A stretch of 64,000 bases of DNA, taken from NCBI GenBank assembly GCA_034435435.1, contig DAOTXN010000033.1, positions 18,973 through 82,972 of the forward strand, given 5' to 3'. This document shows, in pieces, positions 26,637-34,127 of this stretch. The notes beneath the pieces were generated by a model. The model did no database searches, was not told the DNA's origin, and saw nothing but the letters and a program-made list of their open reading frames with translations. Numbering within the stretch: the first letter of the stretch is position 1; each line of letters starts with the position of its first letter. Both the position numbers and the translations under genes were made by a program. The DNA comes from DAOTXN01 sp034435435. Lineage in GTDB: Bacteria > Chloroflexota > Anaerolineae > S140-20.

Positions 26637-27830
26637 CTACCGCTCCACCAACTGAATGCGGCGGTTATAGATGTTCATCATGACTGATGTCACCAGGCTG
26701 AAAAAGAGATACACGCCCATCATAATGATAAAAACGGGCACGGCCCGCCCGGCCTGGTTAACGATGGTGCGGCCCACGAAAAACAGGTCGGGATAACCCA
26801 CGACGATGGCCAGGCTCGAGTTCTTGGTCAGGTTGAGATATTGGCTGATGAGCGGGGGGATGATGACGCGCATCGCCTGCGGAAAGACGACCAGCCGCAA
26901 CACCTGCATGTTGCTCAATCCCACGGCGCGGGCGGCTTCGTATTGGCCTTTGTCCACCGCCATCAGCCCGGCCCGCACCACCTCGGCGATAAAGGCCCCG
27001 GTATAGACCACCAGTCCGGCCAACACAGCCGCGTATTCGGGCGTCAGTTGCATACCTCCCGTAAAATTGAACTTGCCCAGCACCGGCAGGTTGGCCTCCA
27101 AAGGCCGCCCCCCCACCAGGAACCAGCCCACCAGCGGCAAACCCACCAGCACCGACATCGCCGTCAACACAGGGTAGGTAGTGCGCCCCGTTTTGAGCTG
27201 ATGTTGCCGCAGTACGGCCCGCAAGACGCCGGCCAGGAGGACGCCCACCCCCACGAAAATCGCCCAGGTGCGAAAGGTGTCGGTCGGCACCGGCGCCGGC
27301 ACAAACAGGCCGCGCTGGCTGAGATAAACTGGGCCGGGCCAGCGCAGGCTGTCTTTTACCGGCGGCAGACGCTTAAAGACGGCCTCGTACCATATCACCA
27401 GTTGCACCAGCAGGGGGATGTTGCGCACCGTCTCGATGTACACGCTGGCGATCTTGCTGACCAGCCAGTTGGTGGAGAGCCGGGCCACGGCGGTCACTGT
27501 GCCCAGGACCGTGGCCAGCGCGATGCCTACCAGCGCCACCTTGAGCGTGTTCAGAATGCCGGCCAGAAAAGCATAAGCGAAAGATTTGCTGGGGTCGTAG
27601 GGAATCACCGCCTCGGCCAGGGGCATGCCGGCGGTCTGGCCCAAAAAGTCAAAGCCCAGGTCCAGGCCCCGCTCGTGGGCGGCCTGCAGCACGTTGCCGA
27701 TAAAAAAGATGATAAATCCGATGACGGCGACCGCCGACACCACCTGCGCGATGCCTTTGAGTACCCGCTCGTCGCGCCACAGGGGAATACTGCTTTTGGT
27801 GACAATCTGAATAGGAGAATCCTGTCTCAT
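26637..27830 (-). CDS. Amino-acid ABC permease, AapQ/BztB-like
   Basis: 397 aa. Long N-terminal part with several helices and an inserted loop (about 150-225) as in AapQ/BztB. Core motifs: TNWLVSKIASVYIETVRNIPLL and KGQYEAARAVGLSNMQVLRLVVFPQAMRVIIP (EAA loop). ATG 27830 follows GAGAGG. Forms the membrane channel with the AapM-like protein. Confidence 0.88.
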   Translation of the reverse strand: MRQDSPIQIVTKSSIPLWRDERVLKGIAQVVSAVAVIGFIIFFIGNVLQAAHERGLDLGFDFLGQTAGMPLAEAVIPYDPSKSFAYAFLAGILNTLKVALVGIALATVLGTVTAVARLSTNWLVSKIASVYIETVRNIPLLVQLVIWYEAVFKRLPPVKDSLRWPGPVYLSQRGLFVPAPVPTDTFRTWAIFVGVGVLLAGVLRAVLRQHQLKTGRTTYPVLTAMSVLVGLPLVGWFLVGGRPLEANLPVLGKFNFTGGMQLTPEYAAVLAGLVVYTGAFIAEVVRAGLMAVDKGQYEAARAVGLSNMQVLRLVVFPQAMRVIIPPLISQYLNLTKNSSLAIVVGYPDLFFVGRTIVNQAGRAVPVFIIMMGVYLFFSLVTSVMMNIYNRRIQLVER

Positions 27831-27893
27831 TGCCACCTCTCGAATGGGGACCAGGTTTCTCAACGAAACCCGGTCCCTGGTTCTGGAATCTAA

Positions 27894-29078
27894 TTAGCGC
27901 AGAGGCGGCGCGTAGATCAGGCCGCCGTCGCGCCAGAGCTTGTTGAGGCCCCGGTCGAAGGTAAAGGCCAATCCTTCGGGTCCAAAGTAGCGGTCGTAAA
28001 TCTCGCCATAGTTGCCCACGGCGCGGATCACATTGACGGCAAAGTCGAGGTCCAGCCCCACTTCGGCCTGTCCGAACGCGCCCTCCACGCCCAGCATGCG
28101 CTTGATCTCGGGGTTGTCGCTGGCGAGCATGTCGTCCACGTTCTGCGACGTGACGCCTAGCTCTTCGGCGTTGATCAGCGTATACACCACCAGCTTGACC
28201 AGGTCAAACCACTGGTCGTCGCCCGCAGGGACGGCCGGGGTGAGCGGCTCTTTGGACATGGTGATGTCCAGGATGACGTGGGCGTCGGGGTCGGCAAACC
28301 CGGCCCGCACGGCCGCCAGTTGCGACTTGTCGCTGGTGGCGGCGTCGCAACGCCCATCCTCGTAGGCGCTGTACACCGAGGCGGTGTCCTCAAAGGTAAC
28401 GGCGGTGAACTCTAATCCGCGCGCCCGGAAGGCGTCGGCCAGATTCAGCTCAGTCGTGGTGCCGGTGGTCACGCACACCGTCGCGCCGTCCAAGTCCTCC
28501 AGAGTGGTCGCTCCGAGGTCCGCGCGGACCATCATGCCCTGGCCGTCATAGTACGTGACGACAGTAAAGTTGCCCCACTGCGCGTCGCGGCTGGAGGTCC
28601 AGGTCATATTGCGCGAGATCAAATCCACCTCACCGGTCTGCAGGGCCGGTCCGCGTTCGGCGGCGGTTAGCACCCGGAACTCGACCGCTTCGGGGTCGCC
28701 AAACACAGCCGCAGCCACCGCACGGCATATATCCACGTCGAAGCCCATGTTGCGCCCGTCGGCGTCGATGTAGCCAAAGCCCAATAGTTGGTTGTGGACG
28801 CCACACACGACTGTCCCGCGTGCTTTGACGGCTTGCAGGCGCTCGCCGCCGGCCATGACCACGGGCGCTGCGGGGCATTCAGGGCACGCCGGGCACTCCA
28901 CCGCCGGCGGGCACTCGACTGGCGGCGGGCAGGTCGGGCATTCGCCCTCGACCGGCACTTCGACGGTCACTTGCACCTCGCGGGTAACCTCTACCTCTTT
29001 TTCTTTTTGCCCACAGGCAGCAAGCGCCAGGCTCGAAAGCAATACGATGAGTAGCAGAGCTGATAGCTTACGGTTCAC
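27894..29078 (-). CDS. Amino-acid ABC substrate-binding lipoprotein with Cys-Pro linker, AapJ-like
   Basis: 394 aa from GTG 29078, preceded by AAAGGAGG 6 nt away. Lipobox LALAACGQ. Between the lipid anchor and the binding domain is a linker with seven Cys in CPTCPP / ECP / CPACPECP arrangement. The SBP_bac_3 domain runs from about 80 (RGTVVCGVHNQLLGFGYIDADGRN-GFDVDICRAVAAAVFGD) to LWRDGGLIYAPPLR, the AapJ/BztA-type end. Aap systems import general L-amino acids. It is first in the operon, under the promoter at 29291-29319. Confidence 0.9.
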   Translation of the reverse strand: MNRKLSALLLIVLLSSLALAACGQKEKEVEVTREVQVTVEVPVEGECPTCPPPVECPPAVECPACPECPAAPVVMAGGERLQAVKARGTVVCGVHNQLLGFGYIDADGRNMGFDVDICRAVAAAVFGDPEAVEFRVLTAAERGPALQTGEVDLISRNMTWTSSRDAQWGNFTVVTYYDGQGMMVRADLGATTLEDLDGATVCVTTGTTTELNLADAFRARGLEFTAVTFEDTASVYSAYEDGRCDAATSDKSQLAAVRAGFADPDAHVILDITMSKEPLTPAVPAGDDQWFDLVKLVVYTLINAEELGVTSQNVDDMLASDNPEIKRMLGVEGAFGQAEVGLDLDFAVNVIRAVGNYGEIYDRYFGPEGLAFTFDRGLNKLWRDGGLIYAPPLR

Positions 29079-29090
29079 AGTTCCCCTCCT

Positions 29091-29153
29091 TTATGGGAAA
29101 GAGTAAAAAACGAACATCCAAGCGTGGCGGGTCGGTTTGTTTACTCTGCTCAC
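29091..29153 (-). other. Possible 20-codon upstream ORF in the aap leader
   Basis: GTG 29153 follows AAAGGAG with almost no spacing and reads 20 codons (contains HAWMFVFYSFP) to a TAA that overlaps the AAAGGAGG of the aapJ-like gene (29091-29093). An internal ATG could give an 8-residue peptide. The overlap of stop codon and Shine-Dalgarno suggests translational coupling, but expression is unproven. Confidence 0.3.
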
Positions 29154-29290
29154 CTCCTTTCCGAGTCGAGGTCCGTGTGGATGCGGATCCGACCGGTCCA
29201 AAGCTCGAGTACAGTCGAAATCATTTGTTAGCGCCAAACAGATACAGAGCGAGAACGGACGGAAAACCTGGCCGTGTAAAATCCGTCAAG

Positions 29291-29319
29291 AGTGTAGCAC
29301 AGCGTTTTGCAAAAGTCAA
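29291..29319 (-). promoter_or_regulatory. Sigma70 promoter of the amino-acid ABC operon
   Basis: On the minus strand TTGACT (29319-29314), 17 bp, TACACT (29296-29291). It predicts a leader of about 205 nt before the GTG at 29078. The -35 box touches the 3' end of plsY. Confidence 0.7.
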
Positions 29320-29320
29320 A

Positions 29321-29890
29321 TCACGGATAGACGCGGTTCCAGTCGCCCGCATAGCGCAGGAACATCACCCCGGCCACCAGCACGCCCAAAGCGCGCGCTT
29401 CCCACGCCGCCCCCAGCGCCCACTGTAGCGTGGGCAGCGCCGCCAGCGTGGCCAACATGGCCCGGGGCGAGTGCGGGATCAGTCGCCGCAAGATGACAAA
29501 GGTCAACACTGCGGTGGGGATGGTCCACAGGTGTACCAATGCCATGGCGCCGGCGCTGGCGCCTATACCCATTCCGCCGCGAAACCTCAACCACACGGAC
29601 CAGCAGTGCCCGGCGACGGCTGCTCCCCCTGCCAGCGGCGCGGCCCACGGCGCATCCCACAAACCCCCCACCAGCCACACCGCCAACGCGCCTTTGCCGA
29701 TGTCGCCCGCTCCGGTGAGCAGCAGAGGCGCCAGGCCTCCCAAACGATACACGTTCAATCCGCCGGTGTGACCGCTGCCATGCTGGCGCGGGTCGCGCCC
29801 CGTCAACGCGCGCCCAACGACGACGCCAGTGGGAAAGGAACCCAGCAAATAACCTACTAGTGCGGCGAAAATCAATCCCATCGCGCTCAT
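29321..29890 (-). CDS. plsY: Glycerol-3-phosphate acyltransferase PlsY
   Basis: 189 aa, five to six transmembrane helices. The three PlsY motifs are readable: GSFPTGVVVGR, DPRQHGSGHTGGLNVYRLGG (usually GSGNxGATN; here His and Gly-Leu-Asn) with GDIGKGALA, and HCWSVWLRFRGGMGI (usually HxFPvfl.fkGGKG, so Lys is Met). PlsY acylates G3P from acyl-phosphate to start phospholipid synthesis. The substitutions suggest a divergent homologue. ATG 29890 or 29881 are both possible starts. Confidence 0.8.
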   Translation of the reverse strand: MSAMGLIFAALVGYLLGSFPTGVVVGRALTGRDPRQHGSGHTGGLNVYRLGGLAPLLLTGAGDIGKGALAVWLVGGLWDAPWAAPLAGGAAVAGHCWSVWLRFRGGMGIGASAGAMALVHLWTIPTAVLTFVILRRLIPHSPRAMLATLAALPTLQWALGAAWEARALGVLVAGVMFLRYAGDWNRVYP

Positions 29891-29900
29891 CTGGCTTGTG

Positions 29901-30653
29901 TTATTCTGTGTATGAGAGCGTGCACACCCCCGCCCCGGCGAATTCGCGCGCGCTCGTGTCCACAAAACCCGCCGACTCGGCCAACTGCCTACCCGCCTGA
30001 TTCTCTTCGGCCACCGTGTACAGCGGCTGCACGCCCGCCTGCGCCAGCGTCGCGGCGCAGGCCGCTACCACCGCCCGCCCCCAGCCCCGGCCCCTGGCCC
30101 ACGGCTCGGTGCGCACGAACAACTCGGCAAAGAACGGAGAGCGCCAGTTGACGCCCGCCTCGGCTGCGACCTGACCTTGCGAGCGGATGACGAATTTGAG
30201 CGAGCCGTCGGGGGTGCGCGCCGGTTGAACCAGCACGTTGATTTCGGGTTGGTAGCGGCGCGGGTCAAAGCCATAAATCCAGTGTAGCGCCTCCTGCTCC
30301 AGATGCAGCGCCGCTCCCACGGCCGGCGCCAATGTAGGCGTGGTGACGATGTAATAGGGCCGCCCCGCACGGAGCGCCGCGCCCAGCAAAGCCACGGCCA
30401 TCTCGATGTCGGCGGCGCGCAGCACGACAGTGGGACGAAACAGATCAAAACCGGTCTGGCACACGGCCAACAAGCCAGTGATCTGGCCGTCTGCGCCGGT
30501 GTATAGCCACAGCCGCGTGCGGCCAGGATCGTGATGCAGCGCATAGTATACTGCCAGCGCAGCGCCGGGATCGCTCAGCGCCAGCAAGCGCGCCCGTTCC
30601 AGGCGCGCACGAAAGGCGGACAGGGTAACACGGTCAGCAGCTTGTGTGATCAT
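29901..30653 (-). CDS. GNAT-family acetyltransferase-like protein
   Basis: 250 aa. The C-terminal third has the acetyl-CoA motif TEPWARGRGWGRAVVAACAATLAQAG and VAEENQAGRQLAESAGF. The N-terminal 130 residues look like a second, degenerate GNAT-type half (YYALHHDPGRTRLWLYTGADGQITGLLAV). ATG 30653 lies 10 nt from its -10 box. Divergently transcribed from the SAM hydrolase gene. Substrate unknown. Confidence 0.7.
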   Translation of the reverse strand: MITQAADRVTLSAFRARLERARLLALSDPGAALAVYYALHHDPGRTRLWLYTGADGQITGLLAVCQTGFDLFRPTVVLRAADIEMAVALLGAALRAGRPYYIVTTPTLAPAVGAALHLEQEALHWIYGFDPRRYQPEINVLVQPARTPDGSLKFVIRSQGQVAAEAGVNWRSPFFAELFVRTEPWARGRGWGRAVVAACAATLAQAGVQPLYTVAEENQAGRQLAESAGFVDTSAREFAGAGVCTLSYTE

Positions 30654-30662
30654 CACCCCCGC

Positions 30663-30692
30663 ATTGTACAACCTTGCGCCGGTTGACGCCAA
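30663..30692 (-). promoter_or_regulatory. Promoter of the GNAT gene (divergent pair)
   Basis: Minus strand TTGGCG (30692-30687), 18 bp, TACAAT (30668-30663); ATG at 30653. It overlaps the plus-strand promoter at 30683-30711, so the two may compete. Confidence 0.55.
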
Positions 30693-30711
30693 TTCCACTC
30701 ACAGGTAGAAT
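30683..30711 (+). promoter_or_regulatory. Promoter of the SAM hydrolase gene, leaderless geometry
   Basis: TTGACG (30683-30688), 17 bp, TAGAAT (30706-30711). ATG 30719 is the eighth base after the -10 box, exactly as for the FHA gene at 245. Confidence 0.7.
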
Positions 30712-30718
30712 GAACGCG

Positions 30719-31480
30719 ATGACCATCATCACCTTGACCACTGATTTGCGCAGCGCCGACGGCTACGTGGGCGCGATCAAGGGCGTGATTTTGAGCCTGG
30801 CTCCTGGCGCGACCCTGGTAGACATTACTCACGACGTGCCGCCGCAAGACGTGCGCTTTGGCGCGCACGTGCTGTCGACGGCTGTCCCCTACTTTCCGAT
30901 GGGAACGATCCATCTGGCCGTGGTAGATCCGGGCGTGGGGAGCGCGCGGCGCGGCATCGCGCTGCGCACGACCTCGGCTACGTTTGTCGGCCCGGACAAC
31001 GGTCTGTTTACACCGTTCCTGGACCAGCGCGTGGCGTGCGTGACCCTGACGAACACGGCGACGCATCGTCAGCCTGTCAGTCCTACCTTTCACGGGCGTG
31101 ACATTTTCGCGCCGGTGGCCGCACATCTGGCTAATGGCAGGCCGCTGGCCGACCTAGGTCCGGAAATAACCGATCCACTAACCCTGCCCATCGAGCATCC
31201 GCGCCGCCTGCCCAATGGCCGGTGGCTGGGAGAGGTGACGCACGTGGACCGATTCGGTAACCTGGTGACGAATTTGCAGGTGAGTGAGGGGCAAAAGGTG
31301 TATGTACATATCGCCAGGGAATGCCTAGCCGTGCAGCGCACCTACGCAGATGGCGCGCCAGGGGCGTTGCTGGCGCTGGTGGGCAGCGCGGGCTATGTGG
31401 AGATTGCTGTGCGCGAGGGCAACGCCGCTGAACGGTTGGGGGTCAAAGTAGGCGCGCCGGTTGAGATAGAGGAGTTGTGA
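30719..31480 (+). CDS. SAM hydrolase (adenosine-forming), DUF62 family
   Basis: 253 aa. ITLTTDLRSADGYVGAIKGVILSLAP, DITHDVPPQDVRFGAHVL, AVVDPGVGSARRGIALRT, FVGPDNGLFTPFL and HVDRFGNLVTNL are the ordered blocks of the SAM hydroxide adenosyltransferase family (relatives of fluorinase and chlorinase), which split SAM to adenosine and methionine. ATG 30710 lies inside the -10 box, so ATG 30719 is the start. The next gene begins 1 nt after its stop. Confidence 0.88.
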   Translation: MTIITLTTDLRSADGYVGAIKGVILSLAPGATLVDITHDVPPQDVRFGAHVLSTAVPYFPMGTIHLAVVDPGVGSARRGIALRTTSATFVGPDNGLFTPFLDQRVACVTLTNTATHRQPVSPTFHGRDIFAPVAAHLANGRPLADLGPEITDPLTLPIEHPRRLPNGRWLGEVTHVDRFGNLVTNLQVSEGQKVYVHIARECLAVQRTYADGAPGALLALVGSAGYVEIAVREGNAAERLGVKVGAPVEIEEL

Positions 31481-31481
31481 C

Positions 31482-31943
31482 GTGCGCTGGACGACGCGGC
31501 TGCACACACGTCTGTTGATGATAACCGACAGATTATTCGGCACACGCCTGGTGCAGTGGGAGCTGGGTCGCCAGCAACGCAAAATAGAGCGCCTGACCGC
31601 CCAACTGAACGTCATTAACCGCGATCTGGAGGCGTTGGCCCAAGACATGGCCGCTCAACAGTTGGTTCTTTGTCTTATCGAGCTGGCGGCCCGTCGCGAG
31701 CGCATGGGTGGAGTTGACTGGCTGTGCTTTGCCCCACGTCGAGACGGCGAGGAAGTGTTACTGGACAGCGCCATTGAACACCTGGTCAAGCCGCGGCTGG
31801 CCTCCGTTGACGTCGAACCGGATGGCGATGCAGATTATACGTATCACCTCCATCTCGACTGGACGGCCATCGCCGCCCGGTTAGAGAGTGCGCCCGAGGT
31901 GACAGAATTGATCGCGTGGATGGACGCAGAGTGTGAAACGTGA
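31482..31943 (+). CDS. Hypothetical protein with coiled coil
   Basis: 153 aa from GTG 31482 (GGAG at 31471). Residues about 20-60 (WELGRQQRKIERLTAQLNVINRDLEALAQDM) form a coiled coil; the rest is an alpha/beta region ending in acidic residues. No family recognised. Probably co-transcribed with the SAM hydrolase. The final residues CET and the stop lie in a heptamer tract, so the true C-terminus may have been altered by it. Confidence 0.6.
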   Translation: MRWTTRLHTRLLMITDRLFGTRLVQWELGRQQRKIERLTAQLNVINRDLEALAQDMAAQQLVLCLIELAARRERMGGVDWLCFAPRRDGEEVLLDSAIEHLVKPRLASVDVEPDGDADYTYHLHLDWTAIAARLESAPEVTELIAWMDAECET

Positions 31944-31988
31944 GGCGTGAAACGTAAAACGCGAATCACGCAACACGCCATACGAAGG
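31933..31988. repeat. Heptamer tract upstream of murA
   Basis: GTGAAAC GTGAGGC GTGAAAC GTAAAAC GCGAATC ACGCAAC ACGCCAT ACGAAGG: eight units in perfect 7-bp register. It holds the stop codon of the upstream gene and ends at the murA Shine-Dalgarno. Confidence 0.75.
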
Positions 31989-31996
31989 AGAATCTG

Positions 31997-33286
31997 ATGG
32001 AGCGCTTTATCATCGAGGGGGGGCGCGAACTCAGCGGCGTCGTAGTCCCCAGCGGTAACAAGAACGCCGCCTTGCCCATGCTGGCCGCATGCCTGTTGAC
32101 CGAGGAACCGGTCGTTTTGCGCAACGTGCCCGCCATTCGCGACGTGGGCACCATGATCGAATTACTGCAGGCCATTGGCGTAGAGGTGCAAGACGACCAA
32201 CGAGGCACGCTGAGGTTACAGGCGCACAACGTCAACCCTTTACAGTTCGACGCGACTCTCTTTCGCAACATCCGGGGGTCTGTTCTGCTGGCCGGGCCGC
32301 TATTGACTCGCTTTGGTGCAGTAGATCTGCCCGCGCCGGGCGGCGACATGATCGGGCGGCGACGGGTGGACACGCACATGCTCGCCTTTAAGGCGCTAGG
32401 GGCTGACCTGGCTTTTGATGAGGTTTTTCGCCTGTCGGCCAGACGGCTCCAGGGCAGTGATATCTTGCTCGATCAGGCCAGCGTCACCGGCACCGAAAAC
32501 GCCATCATGGCGGCCGTGTTGGCGCGAGGGACTACGATTCTGCGCAACGCTGCCTCAGAACCGCACGTCCAAGAGTTGTGCCGGCTCATCAATGGCATGG
32601 GGGGGCGCATCGAAGGCATTGGTTCCAACACGTTGACCATCCACGGGGTGGACCGGCTGAGTGGCGCAGAATTCACCATCGGTTCCGATTTTATGGAGAT
32701 CGGCAGCTTTATCGGGCTGGCCGCCGTCACGGGGGGCGAGATTCTCATCAAACGGGCCGTTCCTGAGCACATGCGCATGATTGCGCTGGTGTACGAGCGA
32801 TTGGGGGTGCGCATCGAAATACAAGGGGATGATATTCTGGTGCCGCGCGGCCAATCATTGACGATTATGCCCGATTTGGGCGGCGCCATCCCCGAAATCG
32901 CCGACATGCCCTGGCCTGCCTTTCCGCCCGACCTGATGAGTGTGGCTATCGTCGTGGCGACGCAGGCCGCCGGGACGGTGCTCTTTCACGAAAAGATGTT
33001 TGAAAGCCGGTTGTATTTCGTGGACAAGCTCATCGGCATGGGTGCGCGCATCATCCTGTGCGACCCGCACCGGGCGGTGGTGCAAGGTCCGGCGTGGCTG
33101 CACGGCGACGAATTGGTCAGCCCCGACATCCGCGCCGGGATGGCGCTGCTCATCGCGGCCTTGTGTGCGCGCGGGCAGAGCATTATCCGCAACGTGGTCC
33201 AGATCGACCGGGGGCACGAACACATCGACGCAAAATTGCGGGCGCTAGGGGCGCGCATCGAGCGTGTGAAACAAACAGATATTTGA
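31997..33286 (+). CDS. murA: UDP-N-acetylglucosamine 1-carboxyvinyltransferase, Cys-to-Asp type
   Basis: 429 aa, normal length. SGNKNAALPMLAACLLT at the N-terminus, then VDLPAPGGDMIGRRRVDTHM, where Asp117 occupies the position of the fosfomycin-target Cys115 of E. coli, as in mycobacterial MurA. EIADMPWPAFPPDLMS and FESRLYFVDKLIGMGA follow. MurA makes UDP-GlcNAc-enolpyruvate, the first committed peptidoglycan precursor. Start follows AAGGAGA. Presence fits the SEDS protein at 4.5 kb and implies peptidoglycan or a related polymer. Confidence 0.9.
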   Translation: MERFIIEGGRELSGVVVPSGNKNAALPMLAACLLTEEPVVLRNVPAIRDVGTMIELLQAIGVEVQDDQRGTLRLQAHNVNPLQFDATLFRNIRGSVLLAGPLLTRFGAVDLPAPGGDMIGRRRVDTHMLAFKALGADLAFDEVFRLSARRLQGSDILLDQASVTGTENAIMAAVLARGTTILRNAASEPHVQELCRLINGMGGRIEGIGSNTLTIHGVDRLSGAEFTIGSDFMEIGSFIGLAAVTGGEILIKRAVPEHMRMIALVYERLGVRIEIQGDDILVPRGQSLTIMPDLGGAIPEIADMPWPAFPPDLMSVAIVVATQAAGTVLFHEKMFESRLYFVDKLIGMGARIILCDPHRAVVQGPAWLHGDELVSPDIRAGMALLIAALCARGQSIIRNVVQIDRGHEHIDAKLRALGARIERVKQTDI

Positions 33287-33311
33287 CGCAGCGGACGCTC
33301 TGCGGTATAAT
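33283..33311 (+). promoter_or_regulatory. Sigma70 promoter of the rpmH-rnpA-yidD-yidC-jag operon
   Basis: TTGACG (33283-33288, overlapping the murA stop), 17 bp, TATAAT (33306-33311). Predicted start about 33318, about 40 nt before rpmH, whose Shine-Dalgarno is GGAGGAG. Confidence 0.8.
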
Positions 33312-33356
33312 TCGCCGACGCTTTTGCGACAATGATTCAGGAGGAGTTTTTAGCTA

Positions 33357-33533
33357 ATGTCCACCAAGCGGACGTATCAACCCAAGCAACGACGCAGGGC
33401 GCGGGTGCACGGTTTTCGCGCCCGCATGAGCACACGCAACGGGCGCAAGGTGCTCAAGGCTCGCCGGCAAAAAGGCCGCCACCAGTTGACGGTCGCGCCG
33501 CGCCACGTAAAAAGGACCAATTGGAAGGCTTGA
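33357..33533 (+). CDS. rpmH: Ribosomal protein bL34
   Basis: 58 aa, not in the long-ORF set but unmistakable: MSTKRTYQPKQRRRARVHGF, RARMSTRNGRKVLKARRQKGR, then a 17-residue C-terminal extension (HQLTVAPRHVKRTNWKA) beyond the usual length of about 44. Shine-Dalgarno GGAGGAG 9 nt upstream. Large-subunit protein at the head of the conserved rpmH-rnpA-yidD-yidC-jag order. Confidence 0.92.
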   Translation: MSTKRTYQPKQRRRARVHGFRARMSTRNGRKVLKARRQKGRHQLTVAPRHVKRTNWKA

Positions 33534-33540
33534 CGCCGGG

Positions 33541-33894
33541 GTGGGAATTCCGCACGTCCACCGGCTGCGCCGCAGCGCTGATTGGGAGCGGGTGCGCACC
33601 TCGGGCCGCTCGTGGACCAACCGTTGGCTGGTTTTGGGCGTTTTGTCGAACGATTCGGGCCAGGCTCGAGTGGGAGTGACGGCCAGTCGTCGCGTTGGCG
33701 GTGCAGTGCAACGGGTGCGCGCCAAACGGTTGATTCGGGAGGCGGTGCGCCCTCATCTCGATGAGATCGTCGGCGGTTGGGACCTTATTTTTATCGCGCG
33801 TGCGCCGCTGGGGAGCGCCTCGTTTCATCAGATAACCCAGGCCGTGACCCAACTGCTGCAAAGGGCGGGCCTGCTTGTGGAGACGGAACCGTGA
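33541..33894 (+). CDS. rnpA: Ribonuclease P protein component
   Basis: 117 aa from GTG 33541. RLRRSADWERVRTSGRSWTNRWLVLGVL, RVGVTASRRVGGAVQRVRAKRLIREAVR (the RNR motif appears as VQRVRAKRLIRE) and DLIFIARAPLGSASF are RnpA signatures. It binds RNase P RNA to mature tRNA 5' ends. Its stop overlaps the yidD start (GTGA). Confidence 0.9.
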   Translation: MGIPHVHRLRRSADWERVRTSGRSWTNRWLVLGVLSNDSGQARVGVTASRRVGGAVQRVRAKRLIREAVRPHLDEIVGGWDLIFIARAPLGSASFHQITQAVTQLLQRAGLLVETEP

Positions 33895-34100
33895 AGTGGT
33901 TGGGGTTGGGTTTCATTCGTCTTTACCAACGAACGCTGGGGCGGGTGCTCCCCCCCAGTTGTCGTTTCACCCCCAGTTGTTCCTACTATGGCTACGAGGC
34001 GATTAATAAATACGGGCTAGTGCGCGGAAGTTGGCTCGCCATCAAGCGCATCGCCCGTTGCCACCCCTGGAACCCCGGCGGTTATGATCCAGTGCCATAA
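33891..34100 (+). CDS. yidD: Membrane protein insertion efficiency factor YidD
   Basis: 69 aa from GTG 33891, overlapping the rnpA stop by 4 nt. FIRLYQRTLGRVLPPSCRFTPSCSYYGYEAINKYG, then RCHPWNPGGYDPVP, with the conserved Cys residues. Membrane-associated helper of YidC-dependent insertion, in its usual place after rnpA. Confidence 0.92.
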   Translation: MKWLGLGFIRLYQRTLGRVLPPSCRFTPSCSYYGYEAINKYGLVRGSWLAIKRIARCHPWNPGGYDPVP

Positions 34101-34127
34101 TGACTCATTCGATCGTAGGAGGCGACA

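Noticed and set aside
29321..29965. 25-residue N-terminal extension of PlsY
   Set aside because: It would start inside the 3' end of the upstream GNAT gene and has no homology to PlsY; family similarity begins at MGLIFAAL.
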